From: Hyperoodon ampullatus
Lineage: Eukaryota; Chordata; Mammalia; Artiodactyla; Ziphiidae
Assembly (NCBI GenBank): GCA_949752795.1
Contig: OX457064.1
Coordinates: 36,824,368 to 36,888,367 of the forward strand
Reading direction: 5' to 3'
DNA length: 64,000 nt
In this document: one piece after another, positions 38,277 to 50,804 of the stretch
Layout: each line of letters starts with the position of its first letter
Numbering within the stretch: the first letter of the stretch is position 1
The notes under the pieces: model-generated
Told to the model about the DNA's origin: nothing
Seen by the model: the letters and a program-made list of their open reading frames with translations, nothing else
The model's database searches: none
Position numbers and translations under genes: made by a program

Positions 38277-38555
38277 AGAAATGTAAAGAGGGTGCCCTAG
38301 AAGGATGAGGGAGATCATCAAGATGGTAATTCTCTCTTTTGTGTGTGTCATTGAACCACCTCCATTTTCTAAGTTGTTCATGGAGGGATCTTGTTACTAG
38401 CTTGGCCTGACTATTTGATATTTCAGATTTCTTGATGTACATCAGAATGGAGCTGACCATCCTTGCTGAGAAGGTAATTTCTATCTTAACCTCTGATGAT
38501 GTAGACACTAGAAGTTTCAAAAAAGGTAGCCTTCCATTTGCCTTTTTTTTTTCTT

Positions 38556-38587
38556 TGTGTGTGTGTGCATGTGTGTGTGTGTGTGTT
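38556..38587. repeat. (TG)n microsatellite, interrupted
   Basis: TG units interrupted by GCA, next to a short poly-T. Confidence 0.9.
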
Positions 38588-38599
38588 GTTCTCTCCACT

Positions 38600-39640
38600 T
38601 TTCACATAAGAGAAAAGACTTGGAAGAAAATCAAATGCCACATTTATGTTGAGTAATACTAAATACTAAACTGAAGGTAATATTTTCCCCGAGATTTTCA
38701 GATAAATAAATGAATGAAAGAAAGGTGGTGAATAGTTTTACTTTGAATGAGAAGGATTCATGGTGGAAAATATTAACTATTAGAATACAATTTTCAGCTT
38801 GCTAGACTATATCTGTATTCCCAACCTTCCCCACCCCATACACACCACAGTGCCGATTCTTTTTTAGACTAGAAATGAAACACCTGTGTTTCTATCAATA
38901 TTTCCTATTTTCATTTTATTTCATGTTATTTTTACTACCTATTCTTATTTAAAGGACATTTAGGATGAACTACCTCTGTTTCAGAAGTGAGGATTTAATA
39001 CGATTTCTGGACCCGGGAGTCTTTACCGTTTAGCCAGAGTGTATTCACTGAAGGGAAAGTATTGTATTAAATTGTCTTGGGTGAATTCTAAACAATTGAA
39101 TGTTTCCTTTACTGTGCACATAATTTTTTAATCTTGCTTTTAATTTTGTTGGATTGACAGCCTTCAGTCATAAGAAAGCAGTAAATTTTTGTTCCCGTTA
39201 CACATATTTCCCCTCTTTGTGCACACACTTGGTAACAAGCACATGCACAGATGATAATTCATGCACAGTTGCAGGTACCCTCCCCAAAGTGGAACATATT
39301 AATAAAATAACGTCAAAGAGCAGAAACTCACACAACGTGTGTACTTTTCCCCCACACTCAGCAACCGACACAAGCTTCTTGCTCCTTCGGTCCTCAGGCT
39401 CATATTCATAATGGAGCTTTTTAAGGGACATTTGGCCTCTTGCAAAAAAGTAGAGCATTTTGCACATTCCACGGTTTGGCAGACTCAGAGCTGGTTATTT
39501 TCTCTAGACCGGTATCAAGTTCTTCTCAGGCATATGATTTCACTTGAAGTCCTGCCCAGGAATCCTTCAAAGTGAGCGTTTGTCCCGCTCTCATGATGTC
39601 AGGCGGTTTTCCCTGCATCTGTAATTTGAAGAAAAACAAA
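38600..39640. other. Intergenic DNA, no established gene
   Basis: No recognised gene or repeat. A minus-strand open frame at 39198-39467 has a charged stretch (KKLHYEYEPEDRRSKK) and lies downstream, in the minus sense, of the signal-peptide-like exon described at 39706-39926. A link between the two is speculative. Confidence 0.3.
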
Positions 39641-39649
39641 CCAACCTGC

Positions 39650-40090
39650 GGGGAACAAACGCCACGGAAACCCAAACAGAACTCCGTGGGGAGCGGGAGT
39701 CTCACCTGCGGCGAGCGCGGGAGGGGGCGCGGGCCCGGACTCCCCTGCGTGGGTGGCGGGCGGCCGCACGGTGGGCAGAGTGACCGTGTCCGTGGCCTCC
39801 TGGGACAGCGCGGACGGCCCCAGCCCCGGGCCCAGCGTCAGGCCGCTGCGCGGAGGAGGCAACTCCAACTGTCAGCGGTAGCAAGGGCAGCAGCAGCAAG
39901 AGAGTCAGGCAAAGGCCCAACCTCATATTTCCAGAGACAGGACCGCATTAGCGACAAACAGGGGTCGGGAGAGGGATCCACGCGGGCCACTTTTCCAGAA
40001 TTTTCTACCGGCGTGTCGTAAAGCGTGTCCCACCCCCAGCACCGGCGACTGTGGAAGGGAAGTGTACCGGCAAAGTGGAAGGAGAAATAG
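39650..40090. promoter_or_regulatory. Small CpG-rich island 3 kb downstream of TWIST1
   Basis: A locally GC- and CpG-rich block within AT-rich DNA. It could be the promoter and first exon of a minus-strand transcript (see 39706-39926) or a CpG-rich enhancer of TWIST1. Confidence 0.5.
39706..39926 (-). CDS. Putative first coding exon with signal peptide, unknown gene
   Basis: On the minus strand an ATG with A at -3 opens a frame starting MRLGLCLTLLLLLPLLPLT, followed by VGVASSAQ. This has a basic residue, a strongly hydrophobic core and small residues suited to signal peptidase cleavage, as in a secreted or type I membrane protein. The frame stays open for 73 codons to a consensus splice donor (CGCAG, then GTGAGA at 39705-39700), just before an in-frame TGA. 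The island around it could be a promoter. I do not recognise the protein, and no convincing second exon is identified. The Leu run partly reflects a CTG-rich stretch, so this could be chance in GC-rich DNA. A different frame across the same DNA is also open (see findings). Confidence 0.3.
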
Positions 40091-40094
40091 GTTT

Positions 40095-43000
40095 CCTCAT
40101 AATTTCTGAAAGCGGATCACCCCACTATTTGCCAGGCACCTCGAAAATGCAAACAGGATTATGAATGATCCTTACTTACTGAAAAGCAAAAGATAGACCT
40201 AGTAAACAGGGCATGGGATACATTTTTCCATTCACTTTTGTCCCAAGGCCCCAGGATGTGAGCCCACTTAATATTCTTAGCAAATCAAAGCACGTGTCCT
40301 TTGAAGAAGGTGTGTAATTGGAGTTTAAGGCATGTATGGAATTCCCAGATGTCCATAAAGTAAGAAGGAGCATGTGGCAGGTCACTGGAAGCTGGGGCAG
40401 GTTAAAATCACTGGCACAAAATTCCGCCTTTTATATTCTCTTTTATAAGGGCCAGGGAGATAAGCCTTGGGGAAAGGATGGGACGGGATCATAATGAATA
40501 TCCAGCTTCTCGTATCAGAGTCACAGTAACCATGGTAAAAAGCACATGGTCAGAAAACCTCAAAGAAAACACTCAATTATAGCCGGGATTTCGTGGGCGC
40601 CCTGCAATGAGATCGTTTGGGGTTTGCTGCAGCGAGGGCCTCCAACTGCCTGCCGTCTTTCTTGTTTACGTGGACTATTTTCTTTTCCTTTTGTTTTTTT
40701 TTCCCCTCTCAAGTTTGTGGATGTGTCTTCGTACTTATGCGTGCGATTTAGGCTGAAGCCAGAGGAACAAAATTCCAGATTAGGAAATGAAAAAGCAATT
40801 CTAAAAACATTCATCCTAGAAGGCAGCCTTCTTGGGGGAGGGGAGATTGCGAGCAAGTGAAATTAGGTTTCTGTAAAAAACATGCCGTTTAAACATCTAC
40901 CAGAGAGAGCGAAAAGACAATCATCAAAATCAGCTGTTCCCTATTACTCATTCCACTGAGGTATATATGGATGTGTATGAGACGGTCGAATCTAAGCGCG
41001 AGTTTGCCTGCTGCTTATTAGGCAGGTTTCTTTTGTTTGTTTGTTTGTTTTGTTTTGTTTGTTTTTGGTCTAAAGCCAGAATCGAAGGAAATAGGAGTTT
41101 TCTCCTTGGGTTCAAGATGGTGCCCTCTCTCACCTGCACAGTGGAACCAGAGGCGGGAGACGCAAGGATCGGGGGTCTGCGGAAGAGACTGGCCCTGGCA
41201 AAGGTTGGCGCTGGGAAGCGGGCGATGTGGGACCATCTGGGGATGGGGGTCCCAGCGAAAGGGGCTGGAACAAAGCGTGCCACAGACCCCACCAGTGAGG
41301 CAGGCGGGGAGGGGGGGAAAGGGACGCGCCTGGGGTGACGTGAGTGCAACAAGTGAAAAGTTAAGCAGGTACCTGAAGGAAGTTTATCTTGCCCAGATGT
41401 TAGGGCTTTTATGAAATGTCACGTGAAGAGAACAGATGTACAACTTGCAAATGGGGACACGCCTGTAAATACAAGGGAGGCAAATGCTTGGAGGGAAAAT
41501 CCAGGCATAAATCATCAACCTCCCTCTCTAGATATCTATTTTCTCCTTTAAATATTTGCTTCCGGAAAGGGAAGACACATCCTAAGTGCGTCTTCCAGAA
41601 GTCACGATTCAATCTTCTGGGCAGCACTTCCCCCATCCCTCCCCCGCCCCCCGTCCTCTAGGTGTCTTGGGTGTGGATGGTTTGGATGGAGGGCAAATTT
41701 CTTTCCTGCTCGTGTTTTCTTTCTTCACATTCCCCATCCCCCACGTTACTCTCTTGGCTTCTCAAAGACGTTTGATCCTGAGAAACATATCGGATCTCGG
41801 TTTGGAAAAGCTGAAACTAATCAATTGCCTTTTTGAAGGGGTAGAGAGTGATAAGAAGAGCGAAGGAATGCCAGGCCTGACAGACCCTAAACCTCCAAGA
41901 TGCTTGGATGGGCTGAAAGATGAGCGGGTGATCCCTCCCTCCTGGGGCGGGATCCAGAGCTCTGGGGATCCCTGCTGCCGACAGGGTAGGGATTTCACCA
42001 AGTTAAATTATTGGTTTGGTTGAAAGGATTTTTTTTTTAATGACTTGTACAGATAGGGTTTTTTTTTTTTTTACCCTACATGCAAGAAGGAAGTTCAGTT
42101 TATAAACAAAATTAAAATGAATTAGCAGTTGCCCAGTGGTGGAACAGTCTAATTCCTTTCTCTGTATTTAAGAGAGATGTTCATAGATATTATTGTGAAT
42201 ATTACCATGTGGCACAGGCTTGGGTCTCTGCCCACGTTAAGGTTTTAAATATTTGTCGACAATAACTTTAAGGTTGTACATTAAATGAACTGTGCTGTGG
42301 CTCTTCATTTAAATGCAACACTATTCCTAAGTCTTTGTTAAATTGACATTGCACCTGGCTTACAGTTATTATATAGCCACCCATTCAGCTTTCTTCTTTA
42401 AACAAAATTTAAAAGTTGGAGTATTTTTCCACAATATTAAATCTAAATTTACTGTCAGAATTTCTCTTATTCCTTTTTGGATTTCCAAAGGTGTGGTCAG
42501 AATTGAAATAGATTCAAAGTGATCACATTAGCTTTAAGGGTTGACAGTTTTTAAAACGCACAAGACCAGATAAACAGACATATCTTTTCTCTCTATAGCA
42601 TTTAATCTAAATACCCATCTAGTCATCCCTGGAGGAACTTAACCTTGACTTACCACCTTTGGGTGCATAACATATCTGGTGATAGCCCCCAAAGTGCCCC
42701 GGACAAAGATCTCAGATCCTGACCCTCTGGATTTGCCCAGCCTAGATGAATGTTGGGTTGGACCCCAACTTGCTGACTCTGCTATGTAAAGCTTTCCTCT
42801 GAGGCTTCCAGAACTCCATTTCTAAACATAGTACTGGACAAAACAGTCCACATTTCTTTTCCTCTTTTGTTGCTGAAACTTTACACCAATCAAAGAATTG
42901 TTACTATTGTTGAAAGCCAACATGCAGCAAACATAGACCTTCTCAGTCCTGCAAGCTTAGCAATGACAATGAATCCTTCAGAGAGGTCTGCTGATGCACC

Positions 43001-43600
43001 CCTAAATCAGTGTTGCATTCCTGGGGCAGAACCCTACCTTCCAGAGCAGCATTCTTTACAATGTTCTTAAAGCCCTTTTTCACATCATGGAAGAAGGAAA
43101 TTTCAGTTAGCCTCTTGCTAAGGTTGCCTCTGGCCTCATGCCTCCCTGAGTCCTCTTGCTACCCACCCCATCAACACACACCTTTTAAAACGTCTAACTT
43201 TGTAACGTATAAAAGAGACTTGGAGCAGAGAATCCTTCTTCCTCTTCCTTTTCTCCAGGCCCCGACTGAGTGAAACTTAAAACACATCTCACAGATCAGT
43301 TTTCCTTCTCTGAAGGCAAGTCCACGACCCGGATTTTCAAATGGCCCAGGCTGGAGTCTGCAATATTTAATCCAGTCAGCTATTAAATGTCCTCCGGCTA
43401 AATCAAGAGTATAAGGATCCTTACCGGGATAATGATACCAAGAGCAGTTTGGTGAAGGAAAGGGGGGCTGGGTGGGGGCAGAAGACTCCAGGGATCCTTT
43501 GATTTGGAAAATCCTGTTTTTAGAACTCCTGTCAGAGTAATAACAAAGAAACATGAAAGAACAACTCTTTGTTCCAGGATATGGTTTTAATGAAATACTA
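40095..43600. other. Intergenic, mixed composition, no gene
   Basis: No coding gene. Moderately GC-rich patches occur at 40580-40660 and 41100-41340. A (GTTT)n-like run lies at 41029-41066. Poly-T runs occur near 42029 and 42059. No lineage-specific SINE or LINE is seen. Confidence 0.4.
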
Positions 43601-43601
43601 C

Positions 43602-43603
<2 letters not shown>

Positions 43604-43654
<51 letters not shown>

Positions 43655-43663
43655 CACACACAC
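43604..43663. repeat. (AC)n microsatellite
   Basis: About 30 AC units with a single AAAC interruption near 43638. Confidence 0.95.
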
Positions 43664-43739
43664 CTACTACTAATAACCGCTTCTGAGACTCCGCTTTTCC
43701 TTTACCTATTAGGAAGCAGGAGGCTCTGTAACGTGATAC

Positions 43740-46100
43740 CCTCTCCCCCTTCTCCCGCTGCCTCCTTTCCTCCCCAATTAAGCCGAAGTGGTTGCTCTGG
43801 TGAGTCCCGGCCCCCGCAGATAACCGTGGACTGCTGCCCTCTGCATCCCGACTCTGGTCCCTTCTCTTAGCAAAGCCAGGCCCCCGGGGACTTAACTACG
43901 AGGGCTTCGCCTTCTCCCTTCTGAAAGCGGGCCGCCGCACTTTGGGAGCAAGTTCTCCTGGTCCCTGGCTGGAAGCCTTGTTAGGACCCCCAACACTTGT
44001 GGCACCAAGGGGACGGCGTGCCCCAAATCTGCCTGCCTTGGCTCCCAGCTGACCCTGCCCGGAGTTTTTTTGTTGATTTAAAACACCCGGAGGGACTGCA
44101 ACTAATAGAGCAAATGGGGCTGGGGGTAGGGGAGGGGAGCGAAGAGGCAGGGGGTGAGGAATCGCCAGGGAAAAAGAAGCAGCATTTGGGAAGTGGGGGG
44201 GGGCAAACTTTTAGGCAGCTGGGACGAGGCATTTTAGCAGCCGCGTCTGTCGTAAGTAGTGGACAGATAAAACCGAGCCTGATCAAAGTGTTTCGTTCGT
44301 AAATCACGCGTAAGAAATGGATTGTGAGGAGTGAAAGACACGTGTCGAATAATCTCAACCCCGGTGTCCGCTCGCAGCCCGCGGGGTTCATGACGCCCCC
44401 TCTCGCAGAATCCGCGCGCCCAGAGCGTCTCCCACCAGGGAATGTATGTGGGGGGAGGCCTCTCCTGCCTGGTCCTCCCCACCCCCATCTCCACCCCACC
44501 CCCTAGCTTCCGCCGTAGACGCCGGGCCCGGCCATCCGTGCTCCATCCAGACTTGAGGTTTCAGTACAATCGGTAGATTTTGGATTGACTAAGGAATTCG
44601 TGGGAAAAAGCTGGGGTCTTTTCATTTCCGAGGAGAGAAAATTGCTCTCTCCGAATCGAAGACATCTCCCTTCCAGGTCCCCTCTTTGTGTTCTCGTCCC
44701 TCTGACGATCCCTCTTGCGAGATCTCGGAAATTTGCAAAGTGTTAGGTGCGAATGTAACGCAACCCAGGGAGTTCAGCGAGAGCAGAAATTGCCTGGGCG
44801 GGTGTTTTCTGTTCGGAGTTTTGTTACGTTTCGAACAACTAGGTTTGCAGCGCTAGAGTTGTTATGTAGCGAATGGTTGCTGTCCTCTAAACGAGCACCA
44901 AGCGGATTTTTTTTTTCCGCCTCCCACGTCCCAAACCCCGGACTCTCCCGCACCTGCTCCTGCTGATTGAAAAAACAAGCGAAAGTGAATGTCCAGTCCC
45001 GCGTGCAGAACGCTCCCGCCAGCTGTTCCGAGTACTCCAGAAACGCGTATTGGGCGAGTTTAGAAGCGCTGTGGTTGGCTGTCTCCAAGAAAGCAGTTGA
45101 CAATGTTAAGAAAAGATCGGTTTGTGAATTTCGTGTGGGGGATTTACAGCGGCAATGTCCCTTACCCCTTTTTGTTTCCCCGGTTTTAGCATCCTCCAGA
45201 TAAGCAGGATTTTGATTATAATAGGTGTTTATGGTTCCAGGAATTTCACTTTGATCTGGGATTTTGGGGGTGGAGTGTCTAAGGGGTCTCTAGACGCTTG
45301 TCTGATTTGAATGCTTTTCAGGATGATTTATGGCGAAAGGCTCCTTTCTGACACTTCCAGATGCCAGAGCTCTTACCTTCCAGGCAGGGGTGAGGGAAAC
45401 CTGCCTTCAAGAGCCGCGCGGACCGGGAGCCAGCGCGCCTACCGCGCCCGCCTGCCGGCCACGCTAAACTGACAGTGTGCACCAGCCTTCTTCTGGAGCA
45501 GCTGATAACCTTTCCCCGCCTTCCAACTAAGGAGGAGGGAGGGCCCTTCTTTTTATGATGACAAAGCTACGGAGGGAAACCAAGTCACCCGCCTGTAAAG
45601 TTAGTTTCTTGCAGTTAACTATTTTATGCAATTAACCACCTGCTCCCGCCCCGTTGGTGGTTTGGTGTTAATACGATTTGACCCCAAATGTGAAGCGGGG
45701 CGGGAATAAGCCCTCCGTTGGGACCCCTGGTGGTTTCACCCTCCGGCCTCAGCCTCTGGCCGCGGCCGCGAGAATCGCTGTTCTGGTTCCCGCGGGGCGG
45801 AGGCCCGGGCGGCGCTCAGAAGCTGCCGGGGCGTCAGGGGGTAGGAGGCGATGTCTTCTCGAAAGCTCCCTGCCGTCTCTGGACGGCGAAGCGAGGCCAG
45901 GAAAAATAACCCTCCCGACTCAATTACTGTGAGCTCCACCAGGAAGCTGAAAAGCTGAAATGTGCGCCGCTGCAGGGGGGCAGGTCAGACAGGGCGGACG
46001 CTAGCGCGATTTTAGGGGACCCCCTAAGGCCGGCAGAACTGAGAACGCGCTAAAGACATTTGTCAACCTGAAGCTAAAGGTGGGCCCGACCCACAGTAGC
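43740..46100. promoter_or_regulatory. CpG-rich non-coding block 7-9 kb downstream of TWIST1
   Basis: GC-rich with many CpGs across roughly 2.3 kb, without a supported coding exon. Separate patches contain sites of developmental regulators: a TCF/LEF-like GATCAAAG at 44281-44288, and an E-box directly joined to GATA (CAGCTGATAA) near 45499. The long open frames here lack domains. It may be a regulatory island of the TWIST1 domain or the promoter of a non-coding RNA. Confidence 0.5.
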
Positions 46101-46104
46101 CTCC

Positions 46105-49100
46105 AGCGGACGCTTTTCCCAGAGGAAACGAGAGAGGTTTTCCAGCCATTTCTTCTTTCGAAGTGTAACAGATTGGGGATTGCGGAGGAGAAGCTTTGTT
46201 TTCTTTCTTCTTTCCCAAGGTGAAGGCAAATTACGGAAGGAATTAGCCGCGCAGGCTTGAAGACCAGCGGTGAGGAGGGTCGAGGCCAGGGCACCGCTAG
46301 CAAATGTCTGCTTACAGAGGAAGTTTTGGGCCTGAGTGATAGTCTGGTTATTTGCTTAGAATCCCACAAGGCTGGGAATCTGTATATTTGGGGAACAGTG
46401 TCTGACCATTTCAGTGTTTTTTTGATGAACTTTTACCCCCCTTCCTCCCATGTCCCTTCGACGTTAGTAACTTGAAGGTCAGAGGTTTGTTTTCCCAAAG
46501 GAAAAGAAGGCTGATTTCCTGGGTGAAAGAGAATGGGTTAACTTGAGAGCCTTTTAAAAAACCTTATTTCCCAGTGCATAAGCTTTCTTCGTTCTTCATT
46601 ACCGTTACCAAACAAGGAACCAGATCAGTTTATTGGCTTATGTAGAACCGATCCTGATTTGATAAGCTTAATCATATGACAGAAGGTATACTGATTATCC
46701 CCTCCTCTCTCTCAAAGGGCAGCTTGAGAGTTTTGGAAAGTCACTGCTTTTTCCTTGAGTTCCCATCACCACATCAAAAGACTCAGGTCACCTCTTGTCT
46801 TTTCTGTATGTATATATTCAAGAGCATAAAAATATTAAATAAAAAACTTTCCCAACTTCAATCTTATCAAATGGTTAACAGCTGAAGGATATTCATCTTT
46901 AGGAGGCAGGCCAAAATGTCAATAAAATTTTAATTATTTCTGAAACATATGGGAGCAGTTACAAGACCCAAAATGCGATACTAAGTATTGATATTGAGAG
47001 GAAACCAAACAATAATATATTTTCATATTTGCTGGTCAGGACCTTATACCCCCCCCCCAAAAAAGCTTCACAAGCCACAGAAATTTTTATTTTTTCTGAC
47101 CAGGTTTCTAAAACTAGCATGAAAGACAGGTTGGTGGTCAAAGGGGTCATGTGCATTCTGTGTAAGGAGAAATTAGTGTTGAACTCCTGTGTGTTTGGCA
47201 TTTATTTTCTGTAGAAGACTGCCATGTCTACCATAGCAAATGTTATTTCATTGGGGGGAGGAGGGAAGGTGTACACTGGTGTGGCCATTTTAAATTTTTA
47301 ATAGCTAACACAAATTGCCTTCTGAGATGTTTCATCCAAATATTCTTTCAACCTATAATTCTGCCGTGTTGAGAGATGGCCCTTTACACTGGAAGGTGAC
47401 ATAGGTGGTGTCGGCTCTGTGGTGACATAGGTTGGTTCTGTAGTTGGCTGTGATGAGCAAGACCCACGTGAGACTTGGAATAATCTCTTTTTCCACTTAT
47501 GAGCTGCAGCTTCTTTTCCACTTATAGCTTACATAGGACTTTTGAGTTCTAAGAAAGGACAGCAAACTTTAACTGCTGAATTGCAGGTTAACCTGCTGGT
47601 TGGCTACTGCTTTTAGACCAATCCTTCGATAAATCCTGATATTGGTACTTGTTTTGACTTCATTGTCATTATTTCCAGTTTTCCCTGTGGTTCATTTCAC
47701 AGTGCCTTCAAGAGTTGCTTTGGGTACCTGGTTATCTGCTTCCCTAGACAACAGGTTCCCAGGGTCAATTTTAGCCTGATGGTGATTTGCATATCTTCCT
47801 TGATTGGTTACCGGTGGGCTCTCGACCATGGCTATGAAGTCTCCATTTCTCTCAAGGTTTAGATTCATTTAATTCAACCGTTTAATTTATGGCAAAGGAC
47901 TCTGAAGTCCAGAGTGTTTAAGATATTTGTCCAAGACTAATTGGGTCTAGTCCAGTGCTTTTTTTCTCTACTTGGGGGCGTGATTTTAAGATTTTAAGCA
48001 GGTTAGTAAACTCCAGAATTGGCCTGTGTACTAGAACTACCCATTACTTCCAGCTGAGCAACTATCCTCCAAGGCTCACTATCTTTCTCTTTTACTACAA
48101 AGTCTTGCATAAACAAAGTAGACAAGACCACGACTGATAAATGAGGCTGGACACTACTCTGCATAGACATAACACCTGGTAAATTGTAAAGGCCAGGATC
48201 CTATTTAGCTGTTTTATCTTTTCCTTTCCTAAGAATGAAAATGAGTATGACTTTATCTATACTAAAAATTCCAATAGTAGTATTATGAATATGTGTACCT
48301 TTCAGAGTACTTTTTATTTTATTTTGATTTTTACAATTACTGATACAAAGCCTTGTTTGTGGAAAAATGCCCCAAGACCATTATTTTTGCCTTTTATAAG
48401 GATAATTACCACTAAGAATACTCTTATGAATTCAAGACTGTTGGAAAAAGAAAGATAATTTAACTAGCATGTGCAGAAACTGTTTGTTGGGTAGAAAAAC
48501 CAGGAGTACAGTTTGCCCCATGGAGTGATTATGGAATGAGGCAAAACCAAAGGAGAGTGATCATAAGTGGGTTTTCCTACTCTGTACAAATGTTCCCAGA
48601 GGCCTTTTGAATCTGCGATCTGCAATGCTATTCTCATGTCTGACATGCTTTCCTGGTGGGCTTTGTTTTCCTGAGTTACTGATGCAAAGAACAACTTGAA
48701 ATCAGATTATAGGTAGCACAATTCAGAAAAATAACAACCTAGGTAAAGAGTGTGTGAACTTATTCGAATATATGACCACAAGTGACTCTCACTTACTCCT
48801 AGAACATATCTACCCAGTTGTCTGATTTTACAGCTAGAGTTAAACATCGGTAGATCTGCAGAAGCAATTTTGAAATGTTCACTCTTTCCCAAGCACTTTT
48901 CCCCAAGTGACAGGCTGTGTGGGTGGCCACCATGATACTGCCTTAAACAGATGCATGATTATTCAGTCAACAAACATTTCTTGAAGTTCTCTCTAATGTC
49001 TGAAGCTTATGTGGAAGTGACTGTGTCATGCCTATCATAAACAAACAAAGGCGCCTCTAATCACAGAAGGCTGGTCTCACCTGTGGCTATTTGCTGCATG

Positions 49101-49365
49101 TGCAGAGGCCCTTACAGTAGTTACTTCACCCCCAGTTTTGTTTGCTATTCTGAAGCAGTGCAGAAAATTAGGACTTCTCCTAAGTGTGGAAGAATAGGAG
49201 TGGAGAGGCAAACATGGTCCCTCTCCATCTAGCATTCTAAAATTGGAAACTTGACAAAGAGAGTAGAGTGAGTCCAAGAACACTTTTTTTTTTTTGCCTT
49301 TGCTATTTTTATTTCTTTTCAATGCCCATTCATCAATCTGTAGCAAAATCCTATAGATTAATAGT
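46105..49365. other. Intergenic DNA, no gene
   Basis: No credible gene. A small imperfect tandem repeat of 'ggtgacataggt' lies at 47395-47435. A run of nine Cs is near 47049. Confidence 0.4.
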
Positions 49366-49369
49366 TGCT

Positions 49370-49530
49370 TATTAGACTTTATACTTTTTGTAGACAGGTG
49401 CCTATCCAGCTCACTATTATAATCCCAGCACCTTGCTTAGCACCTGTCACATGGCATTTTTGTTGATTTGAACTAACATCACCATTATACTAATAGGGAA
49501 ACTGAGGGAGAGAAGCAGAACCCACATGTA
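49370..49530. repeat. Old repeat scrap (L2/MIR-like)
   Basis: The words 'tataatcccagcaccttgct', 'tagcacctgtcacatggcat' and 'aatagggaaactgagggaga' are typical of L2 and MIR 3' ends, but the fragment is short and decayed. Confidence 0.4.
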
Positions 49531-49534
49531 AAAG

Positions 49535-50800
49535 AACCAAAAAAATGACAGTATAACAGTCCCATACTCTTATAGCGGAGGAATTCATATACTTGTCTCT
49601 CAGGTTTATGTTTAGAATGAAAACCCAAGTAAGCACATAATAAGACATTTATTAAAACACTGGTATTCAGACATTTATTTCAACTCAATTTTTTGTTTTA
49701 GAGTGTCTTTTGTTTTAGAGTGTCTTTCTGTTTGGAGCCCATAGCTGCCATTGTCCTATGTGATTTCTTTGTGTGAATAAGTAAAGGGAAGCTTTTATTT
49801 TTTTCCCCTGCGGCATATGGCTTGCCTGTAAAAGCAGTCAGAGTAGGGCTGATTTCAGGCCCCATTTCCCCATGGACAAGTGCCTTTGTTCAATGAACAT
49901 CCCTCACAACCATATGTAGCAGTCTTGGCACCCCAAAAGCAATCATTGTCAAATTTAATAAGGAATCTGCCTAGCTTATTATCAGTGCATTTTCATGTGT
50001 CTGAAATTGATTCCACTTGATTTCTATGAAAGATCCAAACTCAGACTCTCCACATGTGCTTCTTAACCAAACTGGGGCAGTCTACCCAGAAGGGTATCTT
50101 CTCCTACTCCAGCCAATTGGGGTTCCAGTTTCCTATATTCCTGTGCCATAAACAGCTCTACATTGCCCTGTCACCTCCTAAAACAGCATAATCACTGATA
50201 ACTAAACAATACATGTCAACCAGTATCTACTGAAAAACTGAAACTCCAAGTTACTTACTTATTGCATGTATGCACACATATTCCAAACCCAAGAGTGGCA
50301 GTTTAGAGATTGAAGTATAATTCATTGTGAATTGAAAAGAGGCATTTGAAAAATATTTAAAATTTCGTATGATTAGTATGAATGGAGAAAGCTGCTTCTC
50401 CACCCCCATTTTTCTCCTGCCTTCCCCCCTTCACTCCAGGGATGCGGTGAATTTGTGTAATTTAAGGCAGGTGGTCCACATAGTAGGCTGACCACAGAGG
50501 ATGAGAGAGTGTGCATTTGATACCCTGACTGCTGCTCTTTAATAGACTTTAAATATACTTTGACTATTATTTGGCTTTTGGCTATTACATTTATTTTCAC
50601 TTTCTTTCAAAGGCTTCTCTCTTTCATTTCGTCATTTTCCACATACTGAAATGTAACCCAGGTCCAATGGCACCAAATAGAGGATTTATCTATATTGTCA
50701 TCAAACTAAATGCGAAGGAAATATCAAAGGGGAGCAAAGGGCACCGCTATATTTTGGCTTTTGAACACTGACAGAAAAACGCATGCATTTTTCTTTGCCT
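49535..50800. other. Intergenic, no gene
   Basis: Nothing recognised except a short direct repeat of 'gttttagagtgtcttt' at about 49697-49727. Confidence 0.4.
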
Positions 50801-50804
50801 AGGT

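Noticed and set aside
38197..38598. 133-codon minus-strand frame with Thr-His repeats
   Set aside because: Bounded by two TG/CA microsatellites; the repeats explain its length.
39572..40021. 149-codon plus-strand frame over the island at 39.8 kb
   Set aside because: No domain, and composition is explained by GC content; the minus-strand frame with signal peptide and splice donor is the better candidate.
43171..43659. 162-codon minus-strand frame starting with a (Cys-Val)n run
   Set aside because: The N-terminus is the (AC)n microsatellite and the rest shows no domain.
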